A DNA stretch of 64,000 nucleotides from Canna indica (Eukaryota; Streptophyta; Magnoliopsida; Zingiberales; Cannaceae): the NCBI GenBank assembly GCA_034359265.1, contig CP136893.1:27846001-27910000 (forward strand). Reading direction: 5' to 3'. Each line of letters starts with the position of its first letter. The stretch's first letter is position 1. The notes beneath the pieces are model-generated. The model did not search any database, was not told the origin of the DNA, and saw only the letters and a program-made list of their open reading frames with translations. Below, in pieces: positions 34,268 through 46,371 of this stretch. Made by a program: the position numbers and the translations under genes.

Positions 34268-34287
34268 TTCTCTCTCTCTCTCTCTCC
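34268..34287. repeat. (TC)n run upstream of LAX
   Basis: About ten CT repeats, giving GA repeats on the gene's strand (plant promoters often carry such GAGA tracts). Confidence 0.7.
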
Positions 34288-34432
34288 ACGAGAGAGAACA
34301 CAGCAATAAATACGCCGAGCTCGGCGAGGGTGAAGACAGACCTTAAGTCGAAATCGAAAATGTACTTTTTTGAATCCTTCTCTCGACTTGTTGCAATAAA
34401 TAGTCTGTTAATCCATGTATTTTACTGGATTT

Positions 34433-34444
34433 GGGGGGGGGGGG
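34433..34444. repeat. G12 homopolymer
   Basis: Twelve consecutive G about 460 bp upstream of the LAX start. Confidence 0.9.
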
Positions 34445-34501
34445 AATTAGAAGATGAAATTGATAGTTGAATCCCTCTCTGTAAAATATTTCTGTGGTCT
34501 G

Positions 34502-34539
34502 GAAGAAGAAGAAGAAGAAGAAGAAGAAGAAGAAGAAGG
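34502..34539. repeat. (GAA)n microsatellite
   Basis: About twelve GAA units upstream of LAX. The 34030-35030 stretch around it contains no other gene. Confidence 0.95.
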
Positions 34540-35035
34540 AGGTTAATTAAGATGGAAATTGAAAAGCTAGGATTGGCATAGTTGATGGTGAGAGGAAGAT
34601 TGATTCTTACAGCTGCTGCAATAGAGATGTGTATTGAGGAGGGAATAAGAACTGGAGTTGCTTTCCTCATAAGTTTGGATTTATATCCCTAATTCCTCCA
34701 TGTGGACTGGCACTGCTGGAATTCGCCATGAGTTGATCGCGCCACTGCAGCGGGAGAGGAGATCCAACTGAGATACCCAATATATTATTGCAGTGGAGGG
34801 TGGACCAGGGCCACAGTGTCAGATAGCAAGTGCCTATTGTTATCACATCCCTTGGGTCCCTGCAAACTCATTTATCCTTTTTCTTCTTCTCTTCATTAAC
34901 AATAATATTTTCAAGGTTTTTTTTTTTAAAACAATATCTTTGAACCATTGCATTACAATCTATACATGCAAAGACAAATACTATCTCTTTGGAAATAAAT
35001 TCATAAGGCATATTTTTGAAAATTTTGTCACTATT

Positions 35036-35423
35036 TTGGGTCGGGTCGGGTTCGGGTGAAAATCTTGTTTAACCCGACCCAATCAATTTTAGATTAAATA
35101 TATATTTATATTACATATAATTATAAAAGATGATGTTGGCTCTGTGATTAGAAGAGAGGAGATAAAATTTAGGAGGTCTTGAATTCAAATCCTATTTGAG
35201 TTATAATTTTAATACAATTGTTCACCTATTTTATCATCATATTCAAGATGAATTTTATTTTTTTTATTTTTTTAAATCAAATTCGAGTTATTCGGGTTAA
35301 TCGGGTCGGGGCTTGATTTTTTCGGGGTATTCGGGTCGGGTCCTGATTGAAAATTTTGGATTAATATCCGATCGGGTCGGGTCGGGTCGGGTATTGACCC
35401 GACCCGCCCGATGCTCAGCCCTA
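35036..35423. mobile_element. hAT-like MITE with GGGTCGGG subterminal repeats (left end unclear)
   Basis: The right end reads CAGCCCTA, i.e. TAGGGCTGAGCATCGG when reversed, matching the hAT TIR form TAgggnTG. Both sides carry clustered GGGTCGGG words. The middle (35130-35210) has a tRNA-like patch (GTCTTGAATTCAAATCC, B-box-like) that might be a SINE. No TSD found. Confidence 0.5.
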
Positions 35424-35567
35424 CTTGTGATTTCACATATTCAAGAATTTCTAGTGTAATCTTCTTTAACACAACACTTATGATCCTCACACAAGTGGAA
35501 TGAGTTGTGTAGATGACATTAGGTAGAATTGATAATCATATATGAATCTTTTTTGGTTAAATTCTTA

Positions 35568-36393
35568 GGCCCTGTTTGGTTAGCGAAATCAAATTTGTTT
35601 TTATAGTTTCGATCTCACTGAAATCAAAACTGCTTACGAAAACGTGTTTGGTTTAGCATTTTCATAAAACTGAATCAGAACCAGATTAAAAATGAAATAA
35701 AATTTCTTAATAAAAATGAAAACACCAGAATATTATTTTCTGTGGTTTCGAGACTGTCGATTTCGTTATCAAAATGCAGTGGCAACTTTGAAATTATAAA
35801 TATTTTTTTTATAAAATTAATTAATTTGAAAATAAATCAAACTATATCTAATTTTTAAAAATAAAATAAAAATTATCATTTTCAACTCAAATTATTATCT
35901 TAAATTTATAAATTAATTAAATCAATTTATATCTAATTGACTCAAATCCAAATTTTAAATAACTCAAATTTCTTAAAGTTGATCTATTTATAATTTAATC
36001 AAAACTAATTTTAGACCATTGGACTTATTTTTTTAAAAAAATTATAATAACTATTAATTAATTTTTATATCTAATTGAACAAAAAAATCTTAAATTACCA
36101 ATAACTTAATTAATTAAATCATATAAATATTTTATAACTATATTAGCAAATATTTAATTTTATAAACTAACTAAATATTTAATTAGTACTAAAAATATTC
36201 AAGAAAAATTAATATTATTTTTTTATAACCAAATAAATATTCACTGGTTTTAACTGATTAAAACCAATGTTGTTTTTCTTAACCAAACGCTTTTAGAAAA
36301 TTAAAAATTAGAAACCAAAACTAAGTTTTTAAATCAAGTTTTCAATTTCACTGAACCAAATCAGAAAATAATTTTCGCTAACCAAACAACATC
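35568..36393. mobile_element. PIF/Harbinger-like (Tourist-type) element
   Basis: 826 bp with TIRs: GGCCCTGTTTGGTTAGCGAAA on the left, and the mirror TTTCGCTAACCAAACAACATC on the right. Flanked by TTA on both sides (35565-35567, 36394-36396), the 3-bp TSD of this superfamily. The interior is AT-rich and non-coding. Confidence 0.8.
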
Positions 36394-36564
36394 TTATATT
36401 TGATTATGAATTATCGAGGAGCTTGAGGCTCTTATTACACTTTTTTTTGGAAGGAACAAATAAATTTCTCATAGGAGAAAACTTTTAGAAAAAAGATACA
36501 ATTGTCTTGTATGCTCAATCAAATTAACATGTAGGCGTTTTTCTAATTGTGCCTCTATCATGTT

Positions 36565-37009
36565 TAGGGATGTCAACAGGGCGGGGCGGGTACAAGAGGG
36601 TGCCTACCCGCTATCCACTCCGCGAAACATATGAGTACTAGCTACTCGTTTAATTCATCGCAGGATTCACAGGTATCAAAAAAGGGTACCCATTTAATTC
36701 TCCGCGGGAGGACGAATCCACATAGATAATGGCGGGTACTCATTTAATAAATTACAATATTTTATCAAGATCTTTAAATATAAACACAAACTTTTTTAGT
36801 ATATGTATAAGGGGTATTTTTGTAATTTACTTATTTTCATGGGTAACGAGTATCTGCGTGTACGGGTACCTATAATATCCATAATATAATAAACGAGTAA
36901 GAAAAAGTACCCACAAAATCTCCATGGATAAGATATTAAACCTCATACCCGTCACAAACGGGTAAATACCCGTAGGTACTCGTTTAAACGGGTATTATTG
37001 CCATCCCTA
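36565..37009. mobile_element. Non-autonomous hAT element, deletion derivative of the 58823-62766 family
   Basis: 445 bp from TAGGGATGTCAAC to TTGCCATCCCTA, flanked by ATCATGTT and ATCACGTT (8-bp TSD, one mismatch). Both subterminal regions share the ACGGGTA/GGGTACC-rich words of the transposase-bearing element at 58823-62766, in the same order, so it is a relative that lost the coding part. Confidence 0.85.
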
Positions 37010-40000
37010 ATCACGTTTGGCTCACATTAGCTGATCTTGGTCACATAATCTCGCACTTCAATGACCCTTCTTCTCGAAGTGGTACAAGCCAGGAAAATGA
37101 TTAATTCCTCACATGTATGTGTTATGCTTGAGAAATTTGAAACTCTATTCATATTTATATTTTTGGATTTAAATTTCAAAATTTTATGTAAAACACAAAG
37201 ATTTATTTATGAAAATGAGTTTTGAAGGGCTTTTCCATGAAACTTCATAAGCCTAGATCTATATAAAGCTCAAACCTACTTTTTTTTAATGGGGGTATTC
37301 GCCAAAGGGTAGTTGCAGGATATGCAAGATGGGGGATGGTAGAGGGATTGGAGATCGAGGAGGAGTTCGCACGCCAAAAAGAGGAATTTTGCAATCGAGG
37401 TAGGATTCTTATCAAAAAATTTCTTTCTGTGCCTGGATTAGGGGAGGAACAATATGTTATGGTGATCTAAGATTAGCCATGATCGACTTGTGTGGAATTT
37501 TAAAATGGTTGATATCCTAATTTTGGTTCAAAATTTTTGGTGGATTCGTTATTGTGTTTCCATCTTGGCATATTGTGATGTCTTGAATTTTTGCTAACGA
37601 CATGGACTCCTTTGAGCATCAAATCTTAATGTTTGTGTTTGGATTTTTACTGAAGTCATGGATGCTATCACTATCAAGGCAGGCAATGATCATGGAAAAT
37701 TACGGTCAGCCATCAAGGGGTATGACCAGTTGAATGCAAGACACAACTAGCCACGAAAGAGGGCGTAGCTAACCACGTGGCAAATCACGACCAACCACAA
37801 TGAGGCAAGCCAATTGCAACAGGTCACGACCGATCGCGAAAGGTTGCAGCCAACTGCAATAGGTCACGACCAGCCATGCCTTACCGTCGTTGTTGCGCTG
37901 CGTGGTTTTAGGCTACATCGTGACCCTTGCTGGGCAAATCCAACAAGGCCAAGAAGAGAGGCAGTGGTGGTTTCAATATATGCAAATTTGGTTAAGGGTG
38001 ATAATAAATAGTGGTATTTGAAAATAACTATGATTTATCATATATAATAGTAATTTTTGTTTATAACATTTCTTTATGGATTGTAGTCGTGATTTAAGAA
38101 TCATAACGATCATTATTCTTTATGGATTGTTCTCAAGTAAATGCAACTCATGGTGCATGCAGACTTTTGTATACTTTGTTGTTTGTTTTTCTTAACTTTA
38201 ATTTCTCTTTAAGTCAATGTTTGTTTTGTGAGCTTCATTTAATTTGGTCTTTAGCATTAAATATATCTTTACTCTCAAATTATATGTACTGGGAGCTCTT
38301 TTATGGATGTAATTGATCCATCTACGTATTAATATTGTAGTTGAGCTATGATACATGTGTTATGATCGCACTCGCAAATAATTTACGTTCTATAAGTTAT
38401 TACTTAAAGATATGCAATGGTTGATGAATTTCTCATACGTGGAAGACTTGGAAGTATTAGTGTTAGATTATTCATATCATGCATGTCTTAGTTCTGGGTT
38501 CATTAGTATTTGCATGGTATTAAAATGGGTTTCATACGTGAGTTAGGCATATGTTATTTTATTTTAAAAATGTTATAAAGTAATTGAGAGTGTTAAAGAT
38601 GCATGTTAGCATTATTTCAATTGTAAGAAGTATTATGGTGTTATAATACTACTGCATTAATTAAGTGATGTTAACACATTTAATTGCAAGTGTAGTTACT
38701 ACAATTAAAAAAAATATTTTTAATATATATATATATATATTAGTATTTTACTAACATGAGAATATATTTTGACAAAGTTAATTATTATATACACGCATGC
38801 AGCAGAATATATATAAATACATTTCACTTGATATATATATAATTAAAGTGGCCAAGCACGTGAAACACGACATGATTTCATGATGGTGAGCATTATCTTA
38901 TTCTTACTAGAATTAATTTGATTAGATGAGGAAGTACACATTTTAATTTACAATAAGCTTAGATTAATTCATATAATATTTTCAAATTCCGGTAAAGTTG
39001 CATTAGTGTTGTTTCTTCATCTTTAATTAATTTAGTCAAAAAGTACATGAATGCCTCTTTAATTATACATATTGCATAAGTAAACCTATGAAATGTCTCC
39101 ATCAAATCATATTGATATGTGAATATGTGATGGGCACCCCCCTCTTTAGTGCATGATTAATGGAATACTTGCCCACTTTTTAATCTAGTATTTATTAGCA
39201 TAAAATATATACATAGGTTGAAACCATCACTCAATTAATAAATTCTTTGTTTTTGCTATTCAAATTCATGGTTCTAATTAGATACCGAAATTAAATCAAC
39301 TTAATTAAGCGAGTAATGTTTTCATCAATTGGAATAATACATGAGGTTTAATTACTCTTGTGCCACGCCACATCTTCCATCAATTGGAATAATATAGTAT
39401 ATTGATTCATATATATATAATTAAAGCTAATTAATGTTGTCATCATTGATATAGCCACAAGAACTATCACAATTATTGCCAACCTATCATTGAAGTGTAC
39501 ATTTTGGTAGGGGGATGGCATTCTATATTGAAGTGTACCCCATGCCCTATGCTAATCTTTTTTCTTGTGCTTGTCCCCATCTCAGTTAGAAAAAAAGGAG
39601 TCTATATTAACACTAGCTAGCTAATTAAGTAGTACAATAATATATTTATTTTCGTGCACGTACAATTAGTAAACTTATTTTGTCTTTAATTTCTTTAAAT
39701 TCTTAAAAATTGCATTTAATTTTATCACGCTGCACAACCATTACGAGAGAGAGAAATTATGCGTACAAGCCGCTAGTACTAAAAATGAAACCTATGACCT
39801 ATAGACAAAATGTTCAAATTAATGTTGACTAACCATCAAGAGAAATTATTTTGCAAAGAAGTCGATCTTCGGTGTCTACAGGCACACAATTATGACATTT
39901 GTTGATATAAATTCTTCTTAAAAGTTATAAATCAAAATTTCTTCCAATCCTCTGTTGATTTCTTTTTCCAAGTCATTCTTTCAACAAAGTTAATTGAATA

Positions 40001-41208
40001 TAAACACAAAAAAAATAATACAGGAAGTCCCATCTCCAATAACTGGATTGTAATAATGAGTAATTATTAGTGACGGACTCAATCCCATGTGGAGTACCAA
40101 TTAATATTCCAACCCCACCTACATTCCGTACCTTCGAATCTTGCTTACGTTTAATTAATTAATTAATTAATTAGGACCCATGTAATCAAACCCTAATTGA
40201 ACTTAAAATAAAAGCAAAAAATTCAACTTCACTCCTTTATATATAATAACTATATATAAAACAATAAGCAATATGAACTATTCATGTTGTTTCTTAATTA
40301 ATATATTGATTGGGGTTGATGTATGATTACATTTGTTTAGGAGGCAAGACTCATCATTAAGAGTGTCATAATTTGCATTTGACCTAAATAATCTGCGCCG
40401 CAAGCAAAACATGTGCATATCAACCATTGATGTCAATGTATGTTCAAAGGATACTTTTTTTTTTTATTTTTAATTTGTGTGTATGGGAATGTCAAAAGGC
40501 ACTCTAGCTAATTAAATCCACTCAAGTTAAGGGATAATAATTAGGCATATCTACCATATGCATGCCCAAGCAATAAATATTGGTTTTGGGGCATGAGATT
40601 GTGGGTGCACAAAGTGTGTTCAATTAGTGGGGGTTTTACCTTTTTGGATAGGGCAAAAAGATGCTGTGTGTTTTTTTTTTTTTTTTTTTTTTTTTGATAA
40701 GGAGGAGGAGATGCACTTGGACTACACTCATCTATTTTATTAATGTGAATCCTCGATTATCATTTCTAATAATGCATATTGCCTATTCGCAATTGATGAT
40801 AATATTTTATATATTTTTTAGATATTTAAAATTTAAATTTAAATATAATTTTTTATTATAATTTTTTATCTTTGTCAAAAAAAAAATGCATATATATATA
40901 TATAAAGGATAATTGTTAAAAAATGCATGATTCCAACATTTATTTTCAACTTTAATTAAGTTTGATATCATCTTTTAATTGATACCATTCTAGTATCTTT
41001 TTCAAGTTTATTATAAACATGATCTCGAACTTACTTTCCTTCCATTATGTTGTTACAATAATTCTACGATGATATGCACACTTGTTTAAATGAAATAAGT
41101 ATTATGATAGTTACCTAATAAATAGTTTAAATGAAATTATATATGAAATCTAAAAATGGTTAACTAAAATTAATTAAAACTTAAGCATTATTCAATACCT
41201 TAAATATT
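37010..41208. other. AT-rich intergenic DNA, no gene recognised
   Basis: About 4.2 kb. Contains a degenerate ~24-bp tandem array (CACGACCAnCC...CAA words) at about 37700-37880, TA runs near 38720, an AATT repeat near 40150 and a T28 tract at about 40668-40695. Short open frames here have no recognisable similarity. Confidence 0.6.
37700..37880 (+). repeat. Degenerate short tandem repeats (CACGACCA-CC-CAA)
   Basis: Words such as GGTCACGACC, AGCCACGAA, AACCACGTGG, AACCACAA and GGTCACGACCAGCCATG recur every 20-27 bp. Strongly diverged. Confidence 0.55.
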
Positions 41209-41655
41209 GGGTAAATTACATTAATCTTTCTTGAGATTTAGTGAAATTACATCGATATCCCCTCTATTACACAGACCTCCCATACTAACGAAAGCTGTTA
41301 GTAGAGTATTTGTCATGTGCACTGCACATGCTTACTAATGATATTTTTAAAATATTTTTATTTTTTTCTTATTTTAAATGATAAAAATATTCTTATGTCA
41401 TTTTTATTTCTCTCAAAATTTATATTTTTAAAATAAAATAATTCATTTCAAATTTTTATTTTTAAAATATTTGTTCAATTATTTTATGCATGTATTTTAA
41501 TGATTTTTCAGCAAGAGGCATAAGAGAGAAATCACATTATTAACAGACTTCATTTAACACCGTTAACTACATGGGAGATAAATATCACCTGAACAGATAG
41601 ATAAGATGTCAGTGTAATTTCACTAAAACTCATAAGAGGTCAGTATAATTTACTC
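41209..41655. mobile_element. Mutator-like MITE with perfect 9-bp TSD
   Basis: 447 bp, GGGTAAATTAC at the left and the mirror ATAATTTACTC at the right, flanked by TTAAATATT on both sides (41200-41208, 41656-41664). TIRs match for about 80 bp (TTTAGTGAAATTACA block). Confidence 0.85.
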
Positions 41656-41664
41656 TTAAATATT

Positions 41665-42890
41665 TGAATATTTTTTTCCCTTAAGAATAAGGCATAAAAA
41701 CATTCCTAACAATTAAGAATTAATCCATATACGTTTAAGTTGCAATGAATAATGGAGAATGATGGCTTTAATTGAGTTTGTGTGAGCCCGAGTCCTTTTT
41801 CATAAGTAATTAATTGATGGTGGTCGAGTGCAATTAAATTGATCAGATCACCATTTTATTGCAGACGTTTACATCACAACTACTATGCATTTATTTAATC
41901 AATATATGTGTAAATTATTAATCTGTATTTGTATTTATTATTTTCTTAATTAAGGAAATAAACACCTTAGTTAACATAATTGAATATCTTGACCAACTAA
42001 TTAAGTTGTTGGTTTGATGTGTTTTGATATTAAAACATATATATGTAATTATAAAGGACTTTATTATCATTTTTAACAATTATTTTGTGATGATAAACTC
42101 GTCCTAGGCCGGATGTTCATCTTTAATACCATTGGATCAACCAAAAACTCATTTTAATTCATTTAATTTGGAGCCAATCGATCAGAACAAAATCTAAATT
42201 GATTGATATTATATATTTATAATTTAAAAGTATGTTCACCCTAATGGATTGATCGAAATGGTTGAACCAATAATCATTTCCATTGGATTTGGATTCAAAA
42301 GGAATGATCCAAATCCACTAAAGTCAACGGAAAAAGTCAAAATCTAAACCTAATCCTTAGTTTGGTCCCCCAAACGAAGTAGTCCAAATGGATAAGGTTG
42401 TGAAAGTGGCTAGTCTTTTACTCTTTTTACTTTTTTAGGGTTTCAGTATTATAGAACTTGTTTCTTTCACTTAATTAACGCTAAAGTTATTTAGCTGTAC
42501 AACTGTGGACGTGCATGCAATGACCGGGTTTTCCGGTCAACCCGATATCCGATGCAAGAAAGCATTAAGTTTGCTTGAATGAGTAAACCTGAAGCTTAAT
42601 TAATCAAGTACAATTTACAATTTAATTAATTAATCGGCAAAACAGCTAGAATTTGACCCGTTTAATTAAGGGTACTGTTCAAATTATAACTTCAGGTCAA
42701 CCATGCATAATAAATGTTTAAATGAGAAACACAATGGTTTGATTTTATTAATTTTTTAAATGATTAATTCTATTCAGGTTCAATTTTCTTAATTTTGGTT
42801 TATTAATTTTCAGACTTAATTAAGTTGATATTAACCTTAATTAAGATGGAGACAATATTCATTCATATATCTATCAAAAATATATTGAGT
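41665..42890. other. AT-rich intergenic DNA
   Basis: No gene recognised. Confidence 0.5.
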
Positions 42891-43140
42891 TAAATCGGAA
42901 AGCACTCGGATCAGGCCCAAAAACACTCACATTCATGAACCAGACATAAGTCAAACAAGACACTACTTGGCCTCAGGGCTCCACCGACCATACAAGGATA
43001 TTCATGTCCCCATTAATTACAAAAGATTCGTCAATTACCTATCCCATCATAATTGGTACCCGGAGTCAGGCGAACATCGCCGCACATAGGCAGCATCATA
43101 GCAGCCAACATTCCCTCAGCCACTACATAGAGACGCTAAC

Positions 43141-43550
43141 ATGGCGATGAGTAACGCTCTAGTACCCACCAACCCTTCATCAAAAGAATTGTGTTGCATG
43201 GTCGCTGGCCTCCAAGTGCATGACCAAATGTACTTAACAACCCAAATCGTGGCTCTAAGGCAACTAGGGGAACAATACCCCGCCGAGCATGATCATCACC
43301 GTTCGGAGCACGATGAAGACAACCACTTGGAGAGAACCGAGAGATGGATCGACTTCTGCCTTTCAGGACAAGGTCTCACGCACACACCATCAAAGAGAAG
43401 AGGAGGGAATCAGAGTCACATAGATCGTTCCTCCTCCATCATCGACTCGGGACCCTTCGTCGAGCATATCATGGGAATTCGTCTCCCTAAATATTTCAAA
43501 CTATATACCACACTCCAGCCCTACGATGGTACGGGCGATCCAACCACTCA
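43141..43550 (+). pseudogene. Ty3/gypsy (Tat-like) gag, N-terminal fragment
   Basis: An open frame of about 137 codons ending PFVEHIMGIRLPKYFK, then LQPYDGTGDPTTH. It matches the gag segment of Tat-lineage elements (PF...I...LP..FK.P....YDG..DP..H). Immediately after PTTH the sequence becomes the duplicated segment (ELDLTPSAG... is not gag). About 250 bp upstream (42890-43140) looks like the element's leader. The downstream part of what may be the same gag lies 8.4 kb away at 51958-53340, in the same orientation. Confidence 0.75.
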
Positions 43551-43885
43551 CGAGCTCGACTTGACCCCAAGCGCGGGCCTCGGCCCCAGTCGCCACTCTC
43601 GGGCTCAATTGCCGCTCTAACTACATCATAGTACTTTGCATAAGTTGGTTTGGATAATATATTAATTAGACTTAGATTGGGTAATTCAAATGATAGGTTA
43701 TATATATCTAAATTTAGAATGAATTATCTCAAGTGTCTAAATAAATATGATTAGTTCATATATACCTAAAGTTAAAATTCTCAATTTGGATTTGAACAAA
43801 GAGTAAGGATGTAAATCAAGATCAAGATGAAATATTCATTTTTCATTATACCAAGTGAAACACTACTTAATAACAAATCATTTAA

Positions 43886-44418
43886 TGACATATTTATTTC
43901 ATGGGATATGATTGGTGGATAGAATTTGTCAAATTCTATCCGTCGTTTGCTACGAGCTTCGGGATATCATTTAAGTTGAATATGATCGGATCAAAATCCG
44001 ATTCTAATGGGATATAGATATCCTGGTGGGGGTGGGGGGGGGGTAGGTGGGAATTAAAATATCTTGATTTTTTTTCCTGTCATTTAAGTTGAATATCTGT
44101 GATAAGTCAATTATAATTTAATTTTATGAATATTTTTTTTTATTATGTTAAAATAATTATTTAAATTTAATTTCATAATTTTTAAAATAAAAAATTGATA
44201 AAATCAAATTTAAGTTTTATATTATTAATATTTGACTCCTTTATCCGGAGCCAACACAAACATACGATTTCAAAATCCAATCTTTTTGTAATCTTCTTAT
44301 CCGAAATTTCAACAAAAATTAGATAGAATATAAGTTTATCCCACATAATTCTTATCCTAATTAATTTCAATTGAATTTCTATTCGTCTGAAATCCTATTT
44401 TGCGAAACAAACACGCCA
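43886..44418. mobile_element. Harbinger-like MITE (copy A)
   Basis: Begins TTAATGACATATTTATTTC and ends GAAACAAACACGCCATAA. The better-preserved copy B (54126-54642) begins TTAATGGCGTATTTGTTTC and ends GAAACAAATGCGTCTTAA. TTA/TAA flanks fit PIF/Harbinger. Present in both duplicates, so older than the duplication. The copy A ends have decayed. Confidence 0.6.
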
Positions 44419-44888
44419 TAAGAGAATATTTAATTGAATAAATACGAAATAAAATAGAAAAGAAATAACAATACATTGCTTGATTAATAATAGGAATAAA
44501 TAAAGAATAATGAGAAAATGATTGAGATATTCTTATTAAAAATATCTGAATATTTATACTTAAAATAATATAATATATTATTTTTTTTATTTTAATTAAT
44601 AAAAATGTAACATTAGCATAAAATAATTTTAAAAATATTAATTGTGCACTAATTGAAAAGAATTTATTAATTTTAAAATAGTAAGATCATCATTCATTTT
44701 TCATAAATAAAAATAATAATGGTCAACATTAAATACTACCATTGAAAATAATCTTCCAAACATGGCCAGGTCGATGCAAAAATGTTTTATACTTTTCGCT
44801 GGTTTTAATATATCAAATAGTCTTTTTATCCGATTAACTAATATGATGTACAAATTTAATTTAAAATTATAATTTCAAAATTAATAAT

Positions 44889-44960
44889 GGTGCTGCCCAG
44901 GATCGAACTGGGGACATTTAGTGTGTAAGACTAACGTGATAACCACTACACCACAGCACC
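44889..44960 (-). tRNA. tRNA-Val(UAC), copy A
   Basis: 72 nt on the minus strand. Acceptor GGTGCTG pairs with CAGCACC; the D-arm/A box is TGGTGTAGTGGTTATCAC; the anticodon stem is TTAGT/ACTAA with loop CTTACAC, giving anticodon TAC; the T-arm is CCCAG-TTCGATC-CTGGG. A TTTT run follows within about 10 bases, as a pol III terminator. The variable region has ATGTC where the usual form (and copy B) has AGGTC. No intron and no encoded CCA. Expected to decode Val GUA codons. Confidence 0.93.
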
Positions 44961-45179
44961 TGGTTTGTGAATGCTAGTAGCATGTGCGAATATTTATCAG
45001 TTATTCCTCAAATATATGAATACATTTCATCTCTTGTAATTTTAGTTAGTGTTTCTTGTATTATTCCTTAATGTCCCTGCAACTCTTTAAAAATAAGCGT
45101 AAAATTTATATGCATGAAAAATTTATGTTATTTTTATTTGTAATCGCCGCCTAGTCATTAGGCCTACTTTATTTTTCTG

Positions 45180-45485
45180 GATTAAGAAGGTGAATTGAAG
45201 GTTAAAATTCAATCAATTGTTTCATCAAACAATGGATAAGAATCAAGTCGGATATTTGATGAATTTATTTTGGTCCAAATTCATCATTGACCCGATTTAG
45301 AAATTTTTTAGGGCTCAAATTCACAAGATATAAATTTTCATATCTCATTCACGCTTCTTGTCCTATGTTAAAACAAATATAGGATATGATTTCAAAAAAT
45401 TCTCTTGAATTTTTATTTTACTCTTATTCATCTTTAGTTCTATCACAACCAAATCACATCGTGCAAAGCAAATATGTTCTTAGAG
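45180..45485. repeat. Block inverted relative to copy B (segment 1)
   Basis: Reverse complement of about 56693-57005, for example GAATTTATTTTGGTCCAAATTCATC near 45260 against its mirror near 56908, while sequence on both sides aligns in direct orientation. Confidence 0.75.
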
Positions 45486-45693
45486 TTCACCGAATCCTAA
45501 GTGATGAAATTTCTTGTGATAGTTTATTTTTGAAAAATAAGGTAATTTTCTACTCTAGCAAGTGGGGATCATTATCAATGATGGGCGATGTCATGATCAT
45601 TATAATTCTAAATAAATATTCTGCACCCAGCTTCAATTAATCAAGTCTAACATTAATATTTCTAAATTCGGTTTTATTAATTGAGAGCTCCAA

Positions 45694-45900
45694 TCCCATC
45701 AACCCAAATTGGAAGCAGATCAAATTATATTATCGAGAGAGCATTAAGTCAAAAGGACACTCAATTAGATAACAAGTCGATGGACAGCCATTATAATAAT
45801 TTCTTCTTATCTGAATGAAAAACATGCGCTCAATTAATTTTAGGCAAAAGAGAAAGAATGTTCAAGTAAATTATTTAATAATAAATTAATTAATGCCATC
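45694..45900. repeat. Block inverted relative to copy B (segment 2)
   Basis: Reverse complement of about 57310-57525, for example CCCATCAACCCAAATTGGAAGC at 45696 against its mirror near 57503, and GACAGCCATTATAATAATTTC against its mirror near 57400. Flanking sequence is direct. Confidence 0.8.
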
Positions 45901-46273
45901 TATATATAATTTAATTATTCTATAGGACAGACTTGCTTATTAATTGGTTAGGTGTCCATGAGACATCACTAAAAATAGGCCTTCACGAATCACGTACTCT
46001 CTGCAGTCTGCATCTCATATATATCACTGCTTTTTTTCTTTCTTTTCATTTTTCTTCTTTGATTATTCACTTAATGCTACTAAGAGTTGTCATAGATGAG
46101 AAGATCGGGCCATGTGCGTGTGTTAAGAGCCCAAATGGAAATTGAATTGTATAAGGGCAGGTCGACTCCCCAAATCCAGGCTGACCAAATGCTTAAATGT
46201 TAGACCATCTCCAATTACACATGTTTTTTCAGCTTCTGTTATTATAAATTGATTAACCTGGCACATCAATATC

Positions 46274-46275
<2 letters not shown>

Positions 46276-46371
<96 letters not shown>
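46276..46371. repeat. (ATT)n microsatellite
   Basis: About 32 perfect trinucleotide units. Copy B has no such array at the matching place, so it arose after the duplication. Confidence 0.97.

Noticed and set aside
42890..43140. Possible primer-binding site and leader of the Tat-like element (TTGGTACCCGGAGTC near 43054)
   Set aside because: Position before gag is right, but I could not match it to a specific tRNA 3' end and no 5' LTR end is visible.
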